The position numbers and the translations under genes were made by a program. Shown here in pieces: positions 43,664-51,871 of a DNA stretch of 64,000 nt. Positions within the stretch are counted from its first letter, which is position 1, and every line of letters begins with the position of its first letter. Source of the stretch: CAYNRA01 sp046293395 (lineage in GTDB: Bacteria; Bacteroidota; Bacteroidia; Cytophagales; Spirosomataceae); assembly GCA_046293395.1 (NCBI GenBank), contig JBKBOU010000001.1:1-64000 (forward strand). The letters run 5' to 3'. The notes beneath the pieces were generated by a model. It ran no database searches, was not told where the DNA came from, and worked only from the letters and a program-made list of their open reading frames with translations.

Positions 43664-43910
43664 ATTGTCGATTTACACCCAAAATTTTATAAACTTTTTG
43701 TTCAAAGTCAAAACAGCAAGCATGAAAGTCCCAGTCTACACTTCCAGAACCTGCATATCCTTGATATTGTCCGAATGTAAACTCAGAGTCGCCACCACAT
43801 TTACTACACCTTATACCTTTAAGTTGCGGTTTAAGCGAGTAGTCTCTTTGTTGTGCAGCTTTCAAGTTGAAAAGGCTATTACCCGTTTTGGTATTGTATT
43901 TTATTGCCAT
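43644..43910 (-). CDS. Small hypothetical protein with a possible zinc site
   Basis: 88 residues. IRCSKCGGDSEF (C-x-x-C) near residue 34 and FHACCFDF (C-C) near 64 could bind one zinc ion. A glycine-rich turn (GYAGSGS) lies between. No family recognised. It starts 29 bases from the attC-like site at 43932-44020, as the first gene after a cassette core (GTTATCAATC on the minus strand), so it is probably a cassette gene. The far matching core was not found. Confidence 0.6.
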   Translation of the reverse strand: MAIKYNTKTGNSLFNLKAAQQRDYSLKPQLKGIRCSKCGGDSEFTFGQYQGYAGSGSVDWDFHACCFDFEQKVYKILGVNRQSKFSNN

Positions 43911-43931
43911 TTTTTAATTGTTTTTAAATGA

Positions 43932-44020
43932 TTGATAACGTTTCCTGGCTTTGCGTAGGACGGCATACCGCTGAACTAAAAAACTATTTAAATGCCGCCT
44001 AACGCAAAACCCGTATTAGC
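43932..44020. repeat. Complete attC-like site
   Basis: Outer cores TTGATAACG (43932-43940) and GTATTAGC (44013-44020). Inner arms: GGCTTTGCGT with CGGCAT (43947-43966) pair with ATGCCG and ACGCAAAACC (43992-44011). The inner arm sequence GGGTTTTGCG is shared with the site at 1614-1747. An IS3 element lies three bases beyond the right core. Confidence 0.65.
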
Positions 44021-44912
44021 TGATGTACTCTTCCCCAAAAATAGCTACATTCAAAACTAAATAATTCCAGTTTACTTTTTCATTTTTTTCTTGTTGCAGT
44101 ATGGGAAACTCGGAGAGTTTTCCATACTGCAACAAGAACTCTGTGGGCGTCAACCTACCCAGCGCCGAATGTGGTCTTTCGTTGTTGTACATCCATACCC
44201 ACGCTTGGACATACTTTCTCATCTGAGGCAGAGTATCAAACGGATAGCTGTCTAGTACATCTTGTCTGAATGTTCTGTTGAAACGTTCAATCAAACTGTT
44301 CTGGGTTGGCTTTCCGGGTTGTATGAACTCCCATTCAACGCCGTTTTTCTCGCACCAATCCCGCATCGCCTCAGCCACAAACTCCGGGCCGTTATCCGAC
44401 CGAATCTTCTGGGGTTTCCCACGCCACTGCCGTAGCTTTTCCAATTCTCGTATCACCCGTTGGGCTGGTAAGCTGGTATCTACCGTAATAGACAGTGCCT
44501 CCCGACTGAAATCGTCCAGAATGTTCAATGTACGGATGGGCTTTCCACTTGCCAACGTATCGTGCATGAAATCAAGGCTCCACGTCATATTTGGCCCCAC
44601 AGGGCACGCTAAAGGCGCTTTGACCCGTGCAGGAAGACGTTTCTTGCGCTTATTCCTTAGATTCAGACGCATAGCCGTATAGACTCTATACACCCGTTTA
44701 TGATTCCACCTGAACTGTAGCTTTCTAAGCCGGTGGTACATCAACCAAAAACCCCAGCTTCGATGCACATCTGCTAACTTGGATAGCTCTCGGATTACCG
44801 CTGTGTCATCTTTACGCTTGGCTTGGTAATAAAAAACAGATGTACTGAGTCCAAATACGTAGCAGGCCTGCCGCAGGCTCATCCCGAAAATCTCTCGGGC
44901 ATACGACACCAA
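44016..44912 (-). CDS. IS3-family transposase, orfB part (integrase core)
   Basis: 298 residues in the open frame. The rve catalytic triad is visible: the first Asp in WSLDFMHDTL, the second in KIRSDNGPEF, and the Glu in NSLIERFNRTFR. The N-terminal HTH_21-like part reads VHRSWGFWLMYHRLRKL. The protein is made as an OrfAB fusion: -1 slippage on the A-run (gaaaaaaagc) near 44940 puts KALGPAEKRDLVSYAREIFG in frame. The stop codon at 44016-44018 lies beyond the element's left end, in the flank, so the last residues are host-derived. Confidence 0.9.
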   Translation of the reverse strand: MVSYAREIFGMSLRQACYVFGLSTSVFYYQAKRKDDTAVIRELSKLADVHRSWGFWLMYHRLRKLQFRWNHKRVYRVYTAMRLNLRNKRKKRLPARVKAPLACPVGPNMTWSLDFMHDTLASGKPIRTLNILDDFSREALSITVDTSLPAQRVIRELEKLRQWRGKPQKIRSDNGPEFVAEAMRDWCEKNGVEWEFIQPGKPTQNSLIERFNRTFRQDVLDSYPFDTLPQMRKYVQAWVWMYNNERPHSALGRLTPTEFLLQYGKLSEFPILQQEKNEKVNWNYLVLNVAIFGEEYIS

Positions 44913-45257
44913 ATCGCGCTTCTCGGCAGGCCCTAAAGCTTTTTTTCAATCACATCTTTTAGTACTGTAATCTGAAGCGTCTGTTCTGCCACAATTCGTT
45001 TGTACTGTGCCAATTCTCGTTCCATATCCTTCATCTGCTTCAGTTGGGAAGATTCCATACCGCTATATTTACTCTTCCAACCATAAAAAGTACCTTGGCT
45101 GATACCATGCGTACGGCATACATCTGTAACCGATAAACCCGATTCCTGCTCCTTCAGAATCTTGATAATCTGTGTCTCGCTAAATTTACTCTTTTTCATT
45201 ACCCCTAAATTAAAAATACTACATCAATTTTCGTAGCTATTTTTGGGGAAGATTACA
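44024..45257 (-). mobile_element. IS3-family element (IS407-like)
   Basis: Terminal inverted repeats: TGTACTCTTCCCCAAAAATA at 44024 and TGTAATCTTCCCCAAAAATA reading inward from 45257; both continue with GCTAC. Length 1234 bp. Two frames, orfA and orfB, are joined by a likely -1 frameshift. I see no matching target duplication next to the ends (ctga and attt), which suggests later rearrangement. Confidence 0.85.
44933..45199 (-). CDS. IS3-family transposase, orfA part
   Basis: 88 residues. A helix-turn-helix reads SETQIIKILKEQESGLSVTD and VCRTHGISQGTFYGWKSKYS, followed by a leucine-zipper coiled coil (ELAQYKRIVAEQTLQITVLK). This is typical of IS3/IS407 OrfA, which binds the inverted repeats. 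The A-run at its end (EKKL stop) is the expected frameshift site for making OrfAB. Confidence 0.92.
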   Translation of the reverse strand: MKKSKFSETQIIKILKEQESGLSVTDVCRTHGISQGTFYGWKSKYSGMESSQLKQMKDMERELAQYKRIVAEQTLQITVLKDVIEKKL

Positions 45258-45417
45258 ATTTAAGCCCTCCAAAAAGCAAGATTAAAAACCCTGAACAAAA
45301 GATACCTTCCCTCAGAAAGCCTTAAATGAAGCCAAAATTTAGCAAAATCTCCTGTAAATCAAGTGAAGAAAGAAGTTGTGCAACGGCTACCCGTGTTATA
45401 GGCAGCACTTCTTATCA

Positions 45418-46302
45418 TTAGCTAATTGATTGTAAAGTTTGATTTTCAATTGTCAGCCAAGTTGGGTGAGGATTGAAGGTTGAAATTACTTTATAAGCTT
45501 GTTTGTAAAATGAATCACTAATTTCTCTTCTGTCTGGTCGGAAGCAAAAAACTGAATTGGCAGTTCTAACAAGTTTAAGTCCGTTGCCGTCAATTAACAC
45601 GAAATAAGTTGAAGTCGTATATAGTCCTAAAATTCTTGTCGCCCGTACCAAGTTGTCCCTAAATATTCCTTCTAAGATTGGTTCACTTGCAGTCAGCTTA
45701 TTCTGTAAATATATTTCAAAGTCGTTGTTGTCAGTGAAAATAAGTCTTTCGGCATAGTTTAAGCAATCGTCAACTGCTAACCCAAAGACACCGTATCTAT
45801 TGCCTTGATTTAGTCTTGTCGTGAAATCTCTAATATTATTCTCAACTTGATTTAATGTGTTTGGGTGTTTGCATTGAATATCAATGTTGCCAAACTGCAA
45901 GTCTTCACCTGCGGTATGTTGTGGCAGGTCTATTTGAATTTGGTTCTTAATCAACTGGCTGGCAGAGAATATTTCAAATTCAAAATCTTTAAAAAAGTGC
46001 TGCAAATTCGGGTCAGCATTTCCATATTCATACTGTCCAGTATTCATTGCTCGTAATTGAATTGTAAAGTCAATGTCCGATAGCCATAATTTTTGCAATG
46101 AGTTTACGAGGGTAAACAGAACTGTAATAGGTTTGATTTGTTCCTGAGTCACTTGTTGCAAACTCAAATAGAGTTCACAATCATCAATCAGTTTTTGAAG
46201 TCCTGTATTTGCGATTAGTTGAACTTGATTTTTCTTAATTGCGTATTTCAGAAATGTCAAATCACCTTTTATTTGTGTCGCACTATAAACTTGTTCATAC
46301 AT
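45418..46302 (-). CDS. Hypothetical nuclease-like protein (cassette 5)
   Basis: 294 residues, not assigned to a family. An acidic residue in FKDFEFEIFSASQL, an Asp in QFGNIDIQCKHP and the C-K pair form a possible E...D...(Q)xK site of the PD-(D/E)XK type. The pattern resembles that of the cassette 1 protein at 554 only loosely. A beta-rich C-terminal end follows (STYFVLIDGNGLKLVRTANS). It lies alone between the exactly matched cores GTTATAGGC (45395-45403) and GCCTATAAC (46326-46334). A defence role is inferred from the setting. Confidence 0.72.
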   Translation of the reverse strand: MYEQVYSATQIKGDLTFLKYAIKKNQVQLIANTGLQKLIDDCELYLSLQQVTQEQIKPITVLFTLVNSLQKLWLSDIDFTIQLRAMNTGQYEYGNADPNLQHFFKDFEFEIFSASQLIKNQIQIDLPQHTAGEDLQFGNIDIQCKHPNTLNQVENNIRDFTTRLNQGNRYGVFGLAVDDCLNYAERLIFTDNNDFEIYLQNKLTASEPILEGIFRDNLVRATRILGLYTTSTYFVLIDGNGLKLVRTANSVFCFRPDRREISDSFYKQAYKVISTFNPHPTWLTIENQTLQSIS

Positions 46303-46336
46303 AGTTGGTCTGCCTTTTTAGTGTTGCCTATAACGG

Positions 46337-48074
46337 CAGTCTGTGAAAAAACTTCAAGACACATTTCAAAAATAGAGAATAAAAAGTTAGCAAAAAAGCT
46401 TAAAAATGAGTATTTTAAACTATTAAAAAATACGGAAAAATGGCGTTTTTGGTAGGTATTGATAGGTTTCAGATTCGAATGAGTTCGCTTGACGAGTTTA
46501 TAGCTAAAGATAATCCCGTTCGGTTTGTAGAGGCATTTGTTGAACACTTAGACCTAAGTAAACTAGGTTTTGAAGTATCGGTTCCCAAAACAGAAGGAAG
46601 ACCAGCCTTTGACTCCAAAGTATTCTTAAAACTATATTTCTATGGCTACCTAAATGGACTTAGAAGCTCTCGCAGATTGGAGCGAGAGTGTATGCGCAAT
46701 CTGGAAGTGCAATGGCTTTTAAACAGCCTACAGCCCAATTACCATACCATTGCCGATTTCCGAAAAAATAATCCAAAAGCACTGCAATCGACCTTTAAAC
46801 TCTTTGTAGGCTTTCTTCGAGATGCCGATTTGGTAGCAGGAAACGTAGTGGCCATAGACGGTACCAAAGTAAGGGCATCTAACAGTAAAAAGAACAATTA
46901 TAACCCAAAGAAGATTGCTCGACACCTAGAATACATCGAAACCAAAACCAATGAATATCTACAAGAACTAGAAGAAAACGACCAAAAAGAATCCGATAAG
47001 GAGAAAGTAAGCCATATCCAAGAAAAAATAAACAGACTCAAAGCCAGCAAAATACGCTATGAAGCCTACCAAGAAAAACTAGACAAAAGCACCGAACCAC
47101 AAATAAGCACCACAGATTCAGATGCCAGAGCCTTGTTGGTGGCAGGGCAGGTAGTAGAAGTAAGTTATAATGTACAAGTAGCCGTAGATCAGAAACACAA
47201 TTTGGTCATTGGCACACATACCATCAATCGCAACGACCGCAACGCCCTTACGGATATAGCACTAGAAACCCAACAAAATATAGGCTCAAGCAAATTTACC
47301 GTACTAGTAGACAAGGGCTATCACAACGGCAGAGAGATAGAAAACACCCAAAAGCAGGCATCAAAACCATAGTAGCCACACCCGAACTGGTCAATAGCAA
47401 CGCATACGGCACTACCACTGAATACATGGTAGACAAGTTTATATACCACCAAGAAACAGATACTTACACCTGTCCACAAGGAAAGACACTACAAACTACA
47501 GGTACTTGGCACACAAAATCAAGAGAAAGAGATAGCTATAAGATGAAAAAATACCGTACACCAGATTGTAAGCAATGTACGGTTCGCCATCTATGCACCT
47601 TCAAGGCAGATGGCAGGCGAGAAATAGAACGCAGCCAATATGCAGATGCAGTAGAACTTAACAAACGAAACTATCTCCAAAACAAAGACTTATATCGAAA
47701 GAGACAGGAGATAAACGAACACATTTTTGGCACGATAAAGCGACAATGGGGCTATAACTACACAAATCTGCGAGGATTAAGCAAGGTAAATGGCGAGATG
47801 GCATTGATAATGACGGTTTACAACATCAAACGGGCACATCAAATACTCGGTTTTGAAGAACTGATGAAAAAACTCAAGAACTTGGGAGCCGAAGTATCCA
47901 GTCGCTATGCCAACTACAAAAAAACGACTTATTTTAAGCCCATCTGCCGAACCCAAAAAATACGCATTTGCCCAAGCCGCGTAAAATCAGCTATCACCAC
48001 AAAGCTTCAAATGAGTTCAAATAGGGGTGGTTTTAAATTTATTTTGAGTAAAAAATGAGTTTTTTCACAGACTG
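46337..48074 (+). mobile_element. IS1182-family element, full length
   Basis: Perfect 17-bp terminal inverted repeats: cagtctgtgaaaaaact at 46337-46353 and its reverse complement at 48058-48074. Length 1738 bp. The single transposase gene is broken by a frameshift near 47350. A partial copy is at 1-415, and a 14-base end remnant lies at 41545-41558. The four bases on each side (acgg, acgt) are similar but not equal, so a target duplication is uncertain. Confidence 0.9.
46440..48058 (+). pseudogene. IS1182-family transposase, frameshifted
   Basis: The frame 46440-47372 covers the N-terminal part (GIDRFQIRMSSLDEFIAKDN, FDSKVFLKLYFYGYLNGLRS) and the catalytic region with VVAIDGTKVRAS and VLVDKGYHNGREIE. 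Reading then continues in another frame (AGIKTIVATPELVNSNAYGT, then CPQGKTLQTTG and the C-terminal EHIFGTIKRQWGYNYTNLRG) to 48058. IS1182 transposases are normally one frame of about 500 residues, so one indel near 47345-47370 inactivates this copy unless it is bypassed. Confidence 0.88.
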
Positions 48075-48214
48075 ACGTTTTGCAGCTACAAGAAGGTGGC
48101 GATTTCGGAGCACTTCATTGTCAACCAAGCAGAAACTTTGATAGAAGCACAAAGCTTGATTTAACCACTGAACCGCCACTTTTGGGTAGGTGCTGTTGGT
48201 GGCTGGCTTTCTTC

Positions 48215-49054
48215 TTAGAACAATTTAGTTTCATTAGCTTGTTGCCATTCATTGAGGTTTTCGTAAAGCTTTGTTTCTGTAAACATTTCTTTTGTAAACA
48301 CCATTCTAATTGAAGTTTCTAAATGTTCTCCCTTAACAACATTTCTCCCTTCAATTTCTTTAAAGTATTTCGCAAAAATATTTAGTAAGTCGTGTCCATT
48401 TGTGATTTGTAATCTCTCTGGATTGGTCTCACGAACGTCATTTACCATCTGGATTAGGGTTGGAATATCAGTAATTGTAGCACTTTCTGACTTTCCTAAA
48501 ACTCTCGTTATATATTGTTCTAAGTCAAATGAGTCATTAGCAAAAGAAACTAAATCTTGATAACCAGAGGAAAAGTTTAATCCTATACTATCACGGATAT
48601 TTATAAGCTTTAGACAACTAAGCGATAAAATTATGTTCGTCAATTGATTCCTTAATTGCTCGTGTTGGTCTTCGGTCTTTGAAGAATATTCAAAAACTAA
48701 AGCGTTTAATACTGTTTTAAAGTTTAACATTGTTGTTTCTATATCGTGCTTGTCAGTTAGAAACATATTCCTTTTTGCATATTCCGGATTGATGATTTGT
48801 AAAAAGTCAGAATCTCTAATTCCAATAATCAAAGGATAAATGTTAACTAAAGTGCCGACACATTCTTCCAGTTTCGGATTACCTCCTGGTACATTTTCTA
48901 CCTTACATTTGTCTAAATCAAAAAACTTCCTAAATAATCTTATATCTGAATCGCCTTCTAGTAACACAAAATTTACTCCTTGCGATTTAGGGTGAGATAT
49001 ATCAAGTCTCAACTCATTTAATTTTTCTTGATAAGTAATATCAGATTTTGTCAT
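48215..49054 (-). CDS. ariB: DUF4435/TOPRIM nuclease of a PARIS-like defence pair (AriB-like, cassette 6)
   Basis: 279 residues. The TOPRIM-type site is visible: the Glu in NFVLLEGDSDIRLFRKFF and the D-x-D in PLIIGIRDSDF, followed by TDKHDIETTMLN, a hallmark of DUF4435. In PARIS, AriB is a nuclease held by the AriA ATPase and released when a phage anti-restriction protein is sensed; it then cuts host tRNA. The start follows the stop of the ATPase gene after one base. The pair is the sole content of cassette 6. The symbol is assigned by family and pairing; the identity still needs a search. Confidence 0.82.
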   Translation of the reverse strand: MTKSDITYQEKLNELRLDISHPKSQGVNFVLLEGDSDIRLFRKFFDLDKCKVENVPGGNPKLEECVGTLVNIYPLIIGIRDSDFLQIINPEYAKRNMFLTDKHDIETTMLNFKTVLNALVFEYSSKTEDQHEQLRNQLTNIILSLSCLKLINIRDSIGLNFSSGYQDLVSFANDSFDLEQYITRVLGKSESATITDIPTLIQMVNDVRETNPERLQITNGHDLLNIFAKYFKEIEGRNVVKGEHLETSIRMVFTKEMFTETKLYENLNEWQQANETKLF

Positions 49055-49055
49055 A

Positions 49056-50411
49056 TCACTTCTTTTCTAAATTGTATACTAAATCCCAACGGTCATTTAT
49101 GATAGATGGCGAATGAGTTGCAATTAAAACTTGAAAGTCTTGTAATTTAATTATCCTTAACAAATCATCAAGAAACTCTTTTTGCCAAGAAATATGAAGG
49201 GATATTTCAGGCTCATCTATCAAAACTAAAATACCTGCCTTGGTCTTAAAAATCAATTCATAAAGTAGCACTACTTCATGTTGTTCGCCTGATGAAAGTT
49301 CATTTAAATCTAACTTTTTCCCATTGTTTGTCTTGAAGTAAAACCCTCTTTCCCTGTCAATTGCAATTGATTTATAAGTGAATCTTCTTTCATTTAGAAT
49401 ATTAGTAAACAATTCTAATTTTTCAAGTAACTCATCAAACACACTTAATTTTTGTTCTAAATCATTTAAATAAACTAGTAATGCTTTAGCATCGCCTGGA
49501 CTATAAGGAAGCACTTTCTGTTCACTTTCATATAAACCATTTCTAGTCAACTTTTCTAATTTCTTAGTTAACTTAGCAAATCTTGCATCATATTCATCTT
49601 TAGATACTGTACCTTGTTCGGAAATTAATCTGTTCGGGTAAGTACTGTCTAAATTTTGGGAGATAAAAAACGATTGTTGTGTTCTTTCTATAATTAATTT
49701 TTTGAGCTCATTAGCATATGTTTGAATGGTCTCAATCATTATTGTTTGGTCTCTCTCACTTCTGTAATTTCTGTCTGGGTTTATGACCTTTTTAAATAAT
49801 CTTTGTTCACGTATTAAATGAACGTTTATTGAATCCAATATTTCGTTAGCTCTTTTTGAATTAATACGAAGTAGGTTTTTACTGAATTCAGCAGGAAGTT
49901 GGTCAGCATAATAAACTAAAAGTTCATCAAGCTCAACAATTTGGTCATTTCTATGGTCTATCCATTTATCAGGTCCAATACGATGAACAGGTAAGAACCT
50001 ATCAATCATCTTAATCAAATTGTCTGATATTTCTGTTGAATAGTTAAAAGTTTCAATTTCAATATCATTTTCAAAAAAAACAAACTTCAATTCTCTTTTT
50101 TCAGGAATTTGACTTTCAACAGCAATATCTTCGATTAAAAGTTCTAATTGCTCAGTTTTATCAATTACGATACTAATATTATCGCTAAGACAAACAGTGA
50201 TTTTAGTGAATACAAGCTTATTGAAAAACAAGAATTTTCTATTAAATAAATTGAAAATAATATTCAATACTTGTGTTTTCCCAAATCCATTGGGTCCAGT
50301 AATTATCAGTACATTTTCAGATGTTGGATATTTGACGTCATAGTCAAACATTTCAAATAGTCCCTCAATTTTTACTGATTTGACTAAAGTTGTTAATTCG
50401 TTTGCTTTCAT
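49056..50411 (-). CDS. ariA: ABC-type AAA ATPase of a PARIS-like defence pair (AriA-like, cassette 6)
   Basis: 451 residues. Walker A IITGPNGFGKTQVL at about 32-45, a long helical insert (RLFKKVINPDRNYRSERDQT, and KLTKKLEKLTRNG), the signature LNELSSGEQHEVVLL, Walker B GILVLIDEPEISLHISWQ and the H-loop VLIATHSPSI. It is an SMC/OLD-like ATPase of the AAA_15 type. It precedes the DUF4435 gene in an operon, the layout of PARIS. The start is 43 bases inside the cassette core GCCACCAAC (50455-50463). Confidence 0.82.
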   Translation of the reverse strand: MKANELTTLVKSVKIEGLFEMFDYDVKYPTSENVLIITGPNGFGKTQVLNIIFNLFNRKFLFFNKLVFTKITVCLSDNISIVIDKTEQLELLIEDIAVESQIPEKRELKFVFFENDIEIETFNYSTEISDNLIKMIDRFLPVHRIGPDKWIDHRNDQIVELDELLVYYADQLPAEFSKNLLRINSKRANEILDSINVHLIREQRLFKKVINPDRNYRSERDQTIMIETIQTYANELKKLIIERTQQSFFISQNLDSTYPNRLISEQGTVSKDEYDARFAKLTKKLEKLTRNGLYESEQKVLPYSPGDAKALLVYLNDLEQKLSVFDELLEKLELFTNILNERRFTYKSIAIDRERGFYFKTNNGKKLDLNELSSGEQHEVVLLYELIFKTKAGILVLIDEPEISLHISWQKEFLDDLLRIIKLQDFQVLIATHSPSIINDRWDLVYNLEKK

Positions 50412-50454
50412 TTAATATTTCAATTTTGATGTAAATGTCGTTATTTTTAAGTTT

Positions 50455-50520
50455 GCCACCAACTCCCAAATATACGCAAAAAACATATTACTCTTTGTAT
50501 TTTTTGTACTTTTATAATTA
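50455..50520. repeat. Cassette 6 right core and beginning of a spacer
   Basis: GCCACCAAC (50455-50463) is the exact reverse complement of GTTGGTGGC at 48195. It is followed by tcccaaatatacgcaaa and ctttgtattttttgtacttt, a diverged form of the start of the long spacer at 3580 and 9361 (ctctaa-atatgcgaaa ... cttgtatttatttgtacttt). Confidence 0.6.
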
Positions 50521-50900
50521 TTAATTGCACTATTCAATGAGTATTTTGTATTGTTTTTAATCAAAAGAAACCGAGATTTTCCCAATGAAGAATACAGTGT
50601 ACAGACGGTACGAGATAGAATGAGAAATGATTTCTCAACTTTTTCAGACCCAAATGCTTCGTTTTGGGAGGTATATGTTTAAGCACATTTAGAAGAAAAA
50701 TCAAATGTATTTACTGTTTCGCTTTATTCCAAACACAAGTGTATTTCTCTTAGAAATAATAACCGATTGGTTTGGTATTGTTCAATTAGAAGCTCTTTGG
50801 ATGTTAATGAGTCAGACTTAGCTAAATATAAGCTAGTTAGACGTGTTGGTTTTATGAATCAGTTACACGGTTATGCTCAAATCAAACGGGTACGCATAAG
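50520..50900 (+). pseudogene. Degraded gene of unknown family
   Basis: A protein-like frame with one internal TAA: EYSVQTVRDRMRNDFSTFSD, PNASFWEVYV, stop, AHLEEKSNVFTVSLYSKHKC, NNRLVWYCSIRSSLDVNESD, KYKLVRRVGFMNQLHGYAQI. No convincing start. Its 3' end runs into the end of the DUF1835 gene on the other strand. Probably a broken cassette gene in the opposite orientation. Confidence 0.4.
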
Positions 50901-51641
50901 TCTGTCATATATTTTTTTTATCTGCAAATCTCCAAAGCCGTATATTCCTTCTCTTTCCGAAAACCTCGCGAAAACTACTTCAAAATCTGTTGATATTGTC
51001 TCGATTATTTCTTTTACAACTTGGTCTGGTCTGCCCAATGTTTTGTCTTTCGGAAATCGCTCAATATGAGCTTGGCATACTTCTGGTAGATATTCGAAGC
51101 ACGAAGAGGGAATTTTAGAAATGTCTTTCAACGAATCAAAATCGTTGTTTTGATAGGCTGTCCAGGCATTTTTACCCAGTTCAATATCTTGGGAAGACAA
51201 TTGAATTTTTGAATGATATGCCCGTTCGAGTTGTTCCGTAGTAGCCATTCCGAAGCCTTTCCAAGTGTCTGCAAGGTTCTCAATTATTGGAAAAATACGA
51301 AATATTTTAATTTTGGGGTAATTGGCTAGAATTGAGAGTACAAACCACATATTTGTTTGGCAAAATAGGTCGTTTTCAAACCAAAGACAAACTTCGGAAT
51401 GGTCAGGTAGATTATTTAATTTTTCAAATTCATAAACCGTTTTGTGAAAATAGTCTTCTTTTGTTGTATTGTATGCGTCAGCAATAAAATCTGCACGTAC
51501 GTTCCAAAAGTCAGCGATAGTATCAGCCGATAATTTGCCATCTATGAGGCATTCTCTGCAAACAATAAAATTTTGATTGATTTTTGTTTGTTTTAGTTGG
51601 TCTGCCAGACAATCTCCGTTCAGCACATGATACGTTGTCAT
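50877..51641 (-). CDS. DUF1835-domain protein
   Basis: 254 residues. It starts MTTYHVLNGDCLADQLKQTK, the typical beginning of DUF1835, followed by VCRECLIDGKLSAD and EVCLWFENDLFCQTNMWFVL. The C-terminal half is helical with PEVCQAHIERFPKDKTLGRP. The function of the family is not known. It stands alone on the minus strand between a broken gene and the Fic gene. It could be a cassette gene, but I found no matched cores. Confidence 0.82.
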   Translation of the reverse strand: MTTYHVLNGDCLADQLKQTKINQNFIVCRECLIDGKLSADTIADFWNVRADFIADAYNTTKEDYFHKTVYEFEKLNNLPDHSEVCLWFENDLFCQTNMWFVLSILANYPKIKIFRIFPIIENLADTWKGFGMATTEQLERAYHSKIQLSSQDIELGKNAWTAYQNNDFDSLKDISKIPSSCFEYLPEVCQAHIERFPKDKTLGRPDQVVKEIIETISTDFEVVFARFSEREGIYGFGDLQIKKIYDRLMRTRLI

Positions 51642-51871
51642 TGATTTGTATTTGGTTTTACCACGTTTATTTTGTGGCGATTTCGGGAAGATTACAGCAT
51701 TTCATTCATTTAAAATTAGTAGAAATATTGGTCTTTTTTGCCAAAGTGTAAAACGAATACGATTCTTTGTTTATGAGCTAGGGTAGGGGGATAGAGACAA
51801 AAATAGGTTAGCTAAAAATAGCTGAGAAAAAATACAATTTGCTGGATGAGAAAAATCTTTAGATTTAGGGT

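Larger units (their letters stand above)
46326..48203. repeat. attC-like site interrupted by IS1182
   Basis: Left core GCCTATAAC (46326-46334) plus GG, then the IS (46337-48074), then acgttttgcagctacaag and ggtggcgatttcgg with partner arm ctgaaccgccac near 48164-48180, ending in GTTGGTGGC (48195-48203). Joined across the IS this makes one site of about 140 bases. Confidence 0.65.

Noticed and set aside
46269..46547. 92-residue minus-strand frame across the left end of IS1182
   Set aside because: It crosses the insertion boundary, so it cannot be an old gene, and it overlaps the transposase start.
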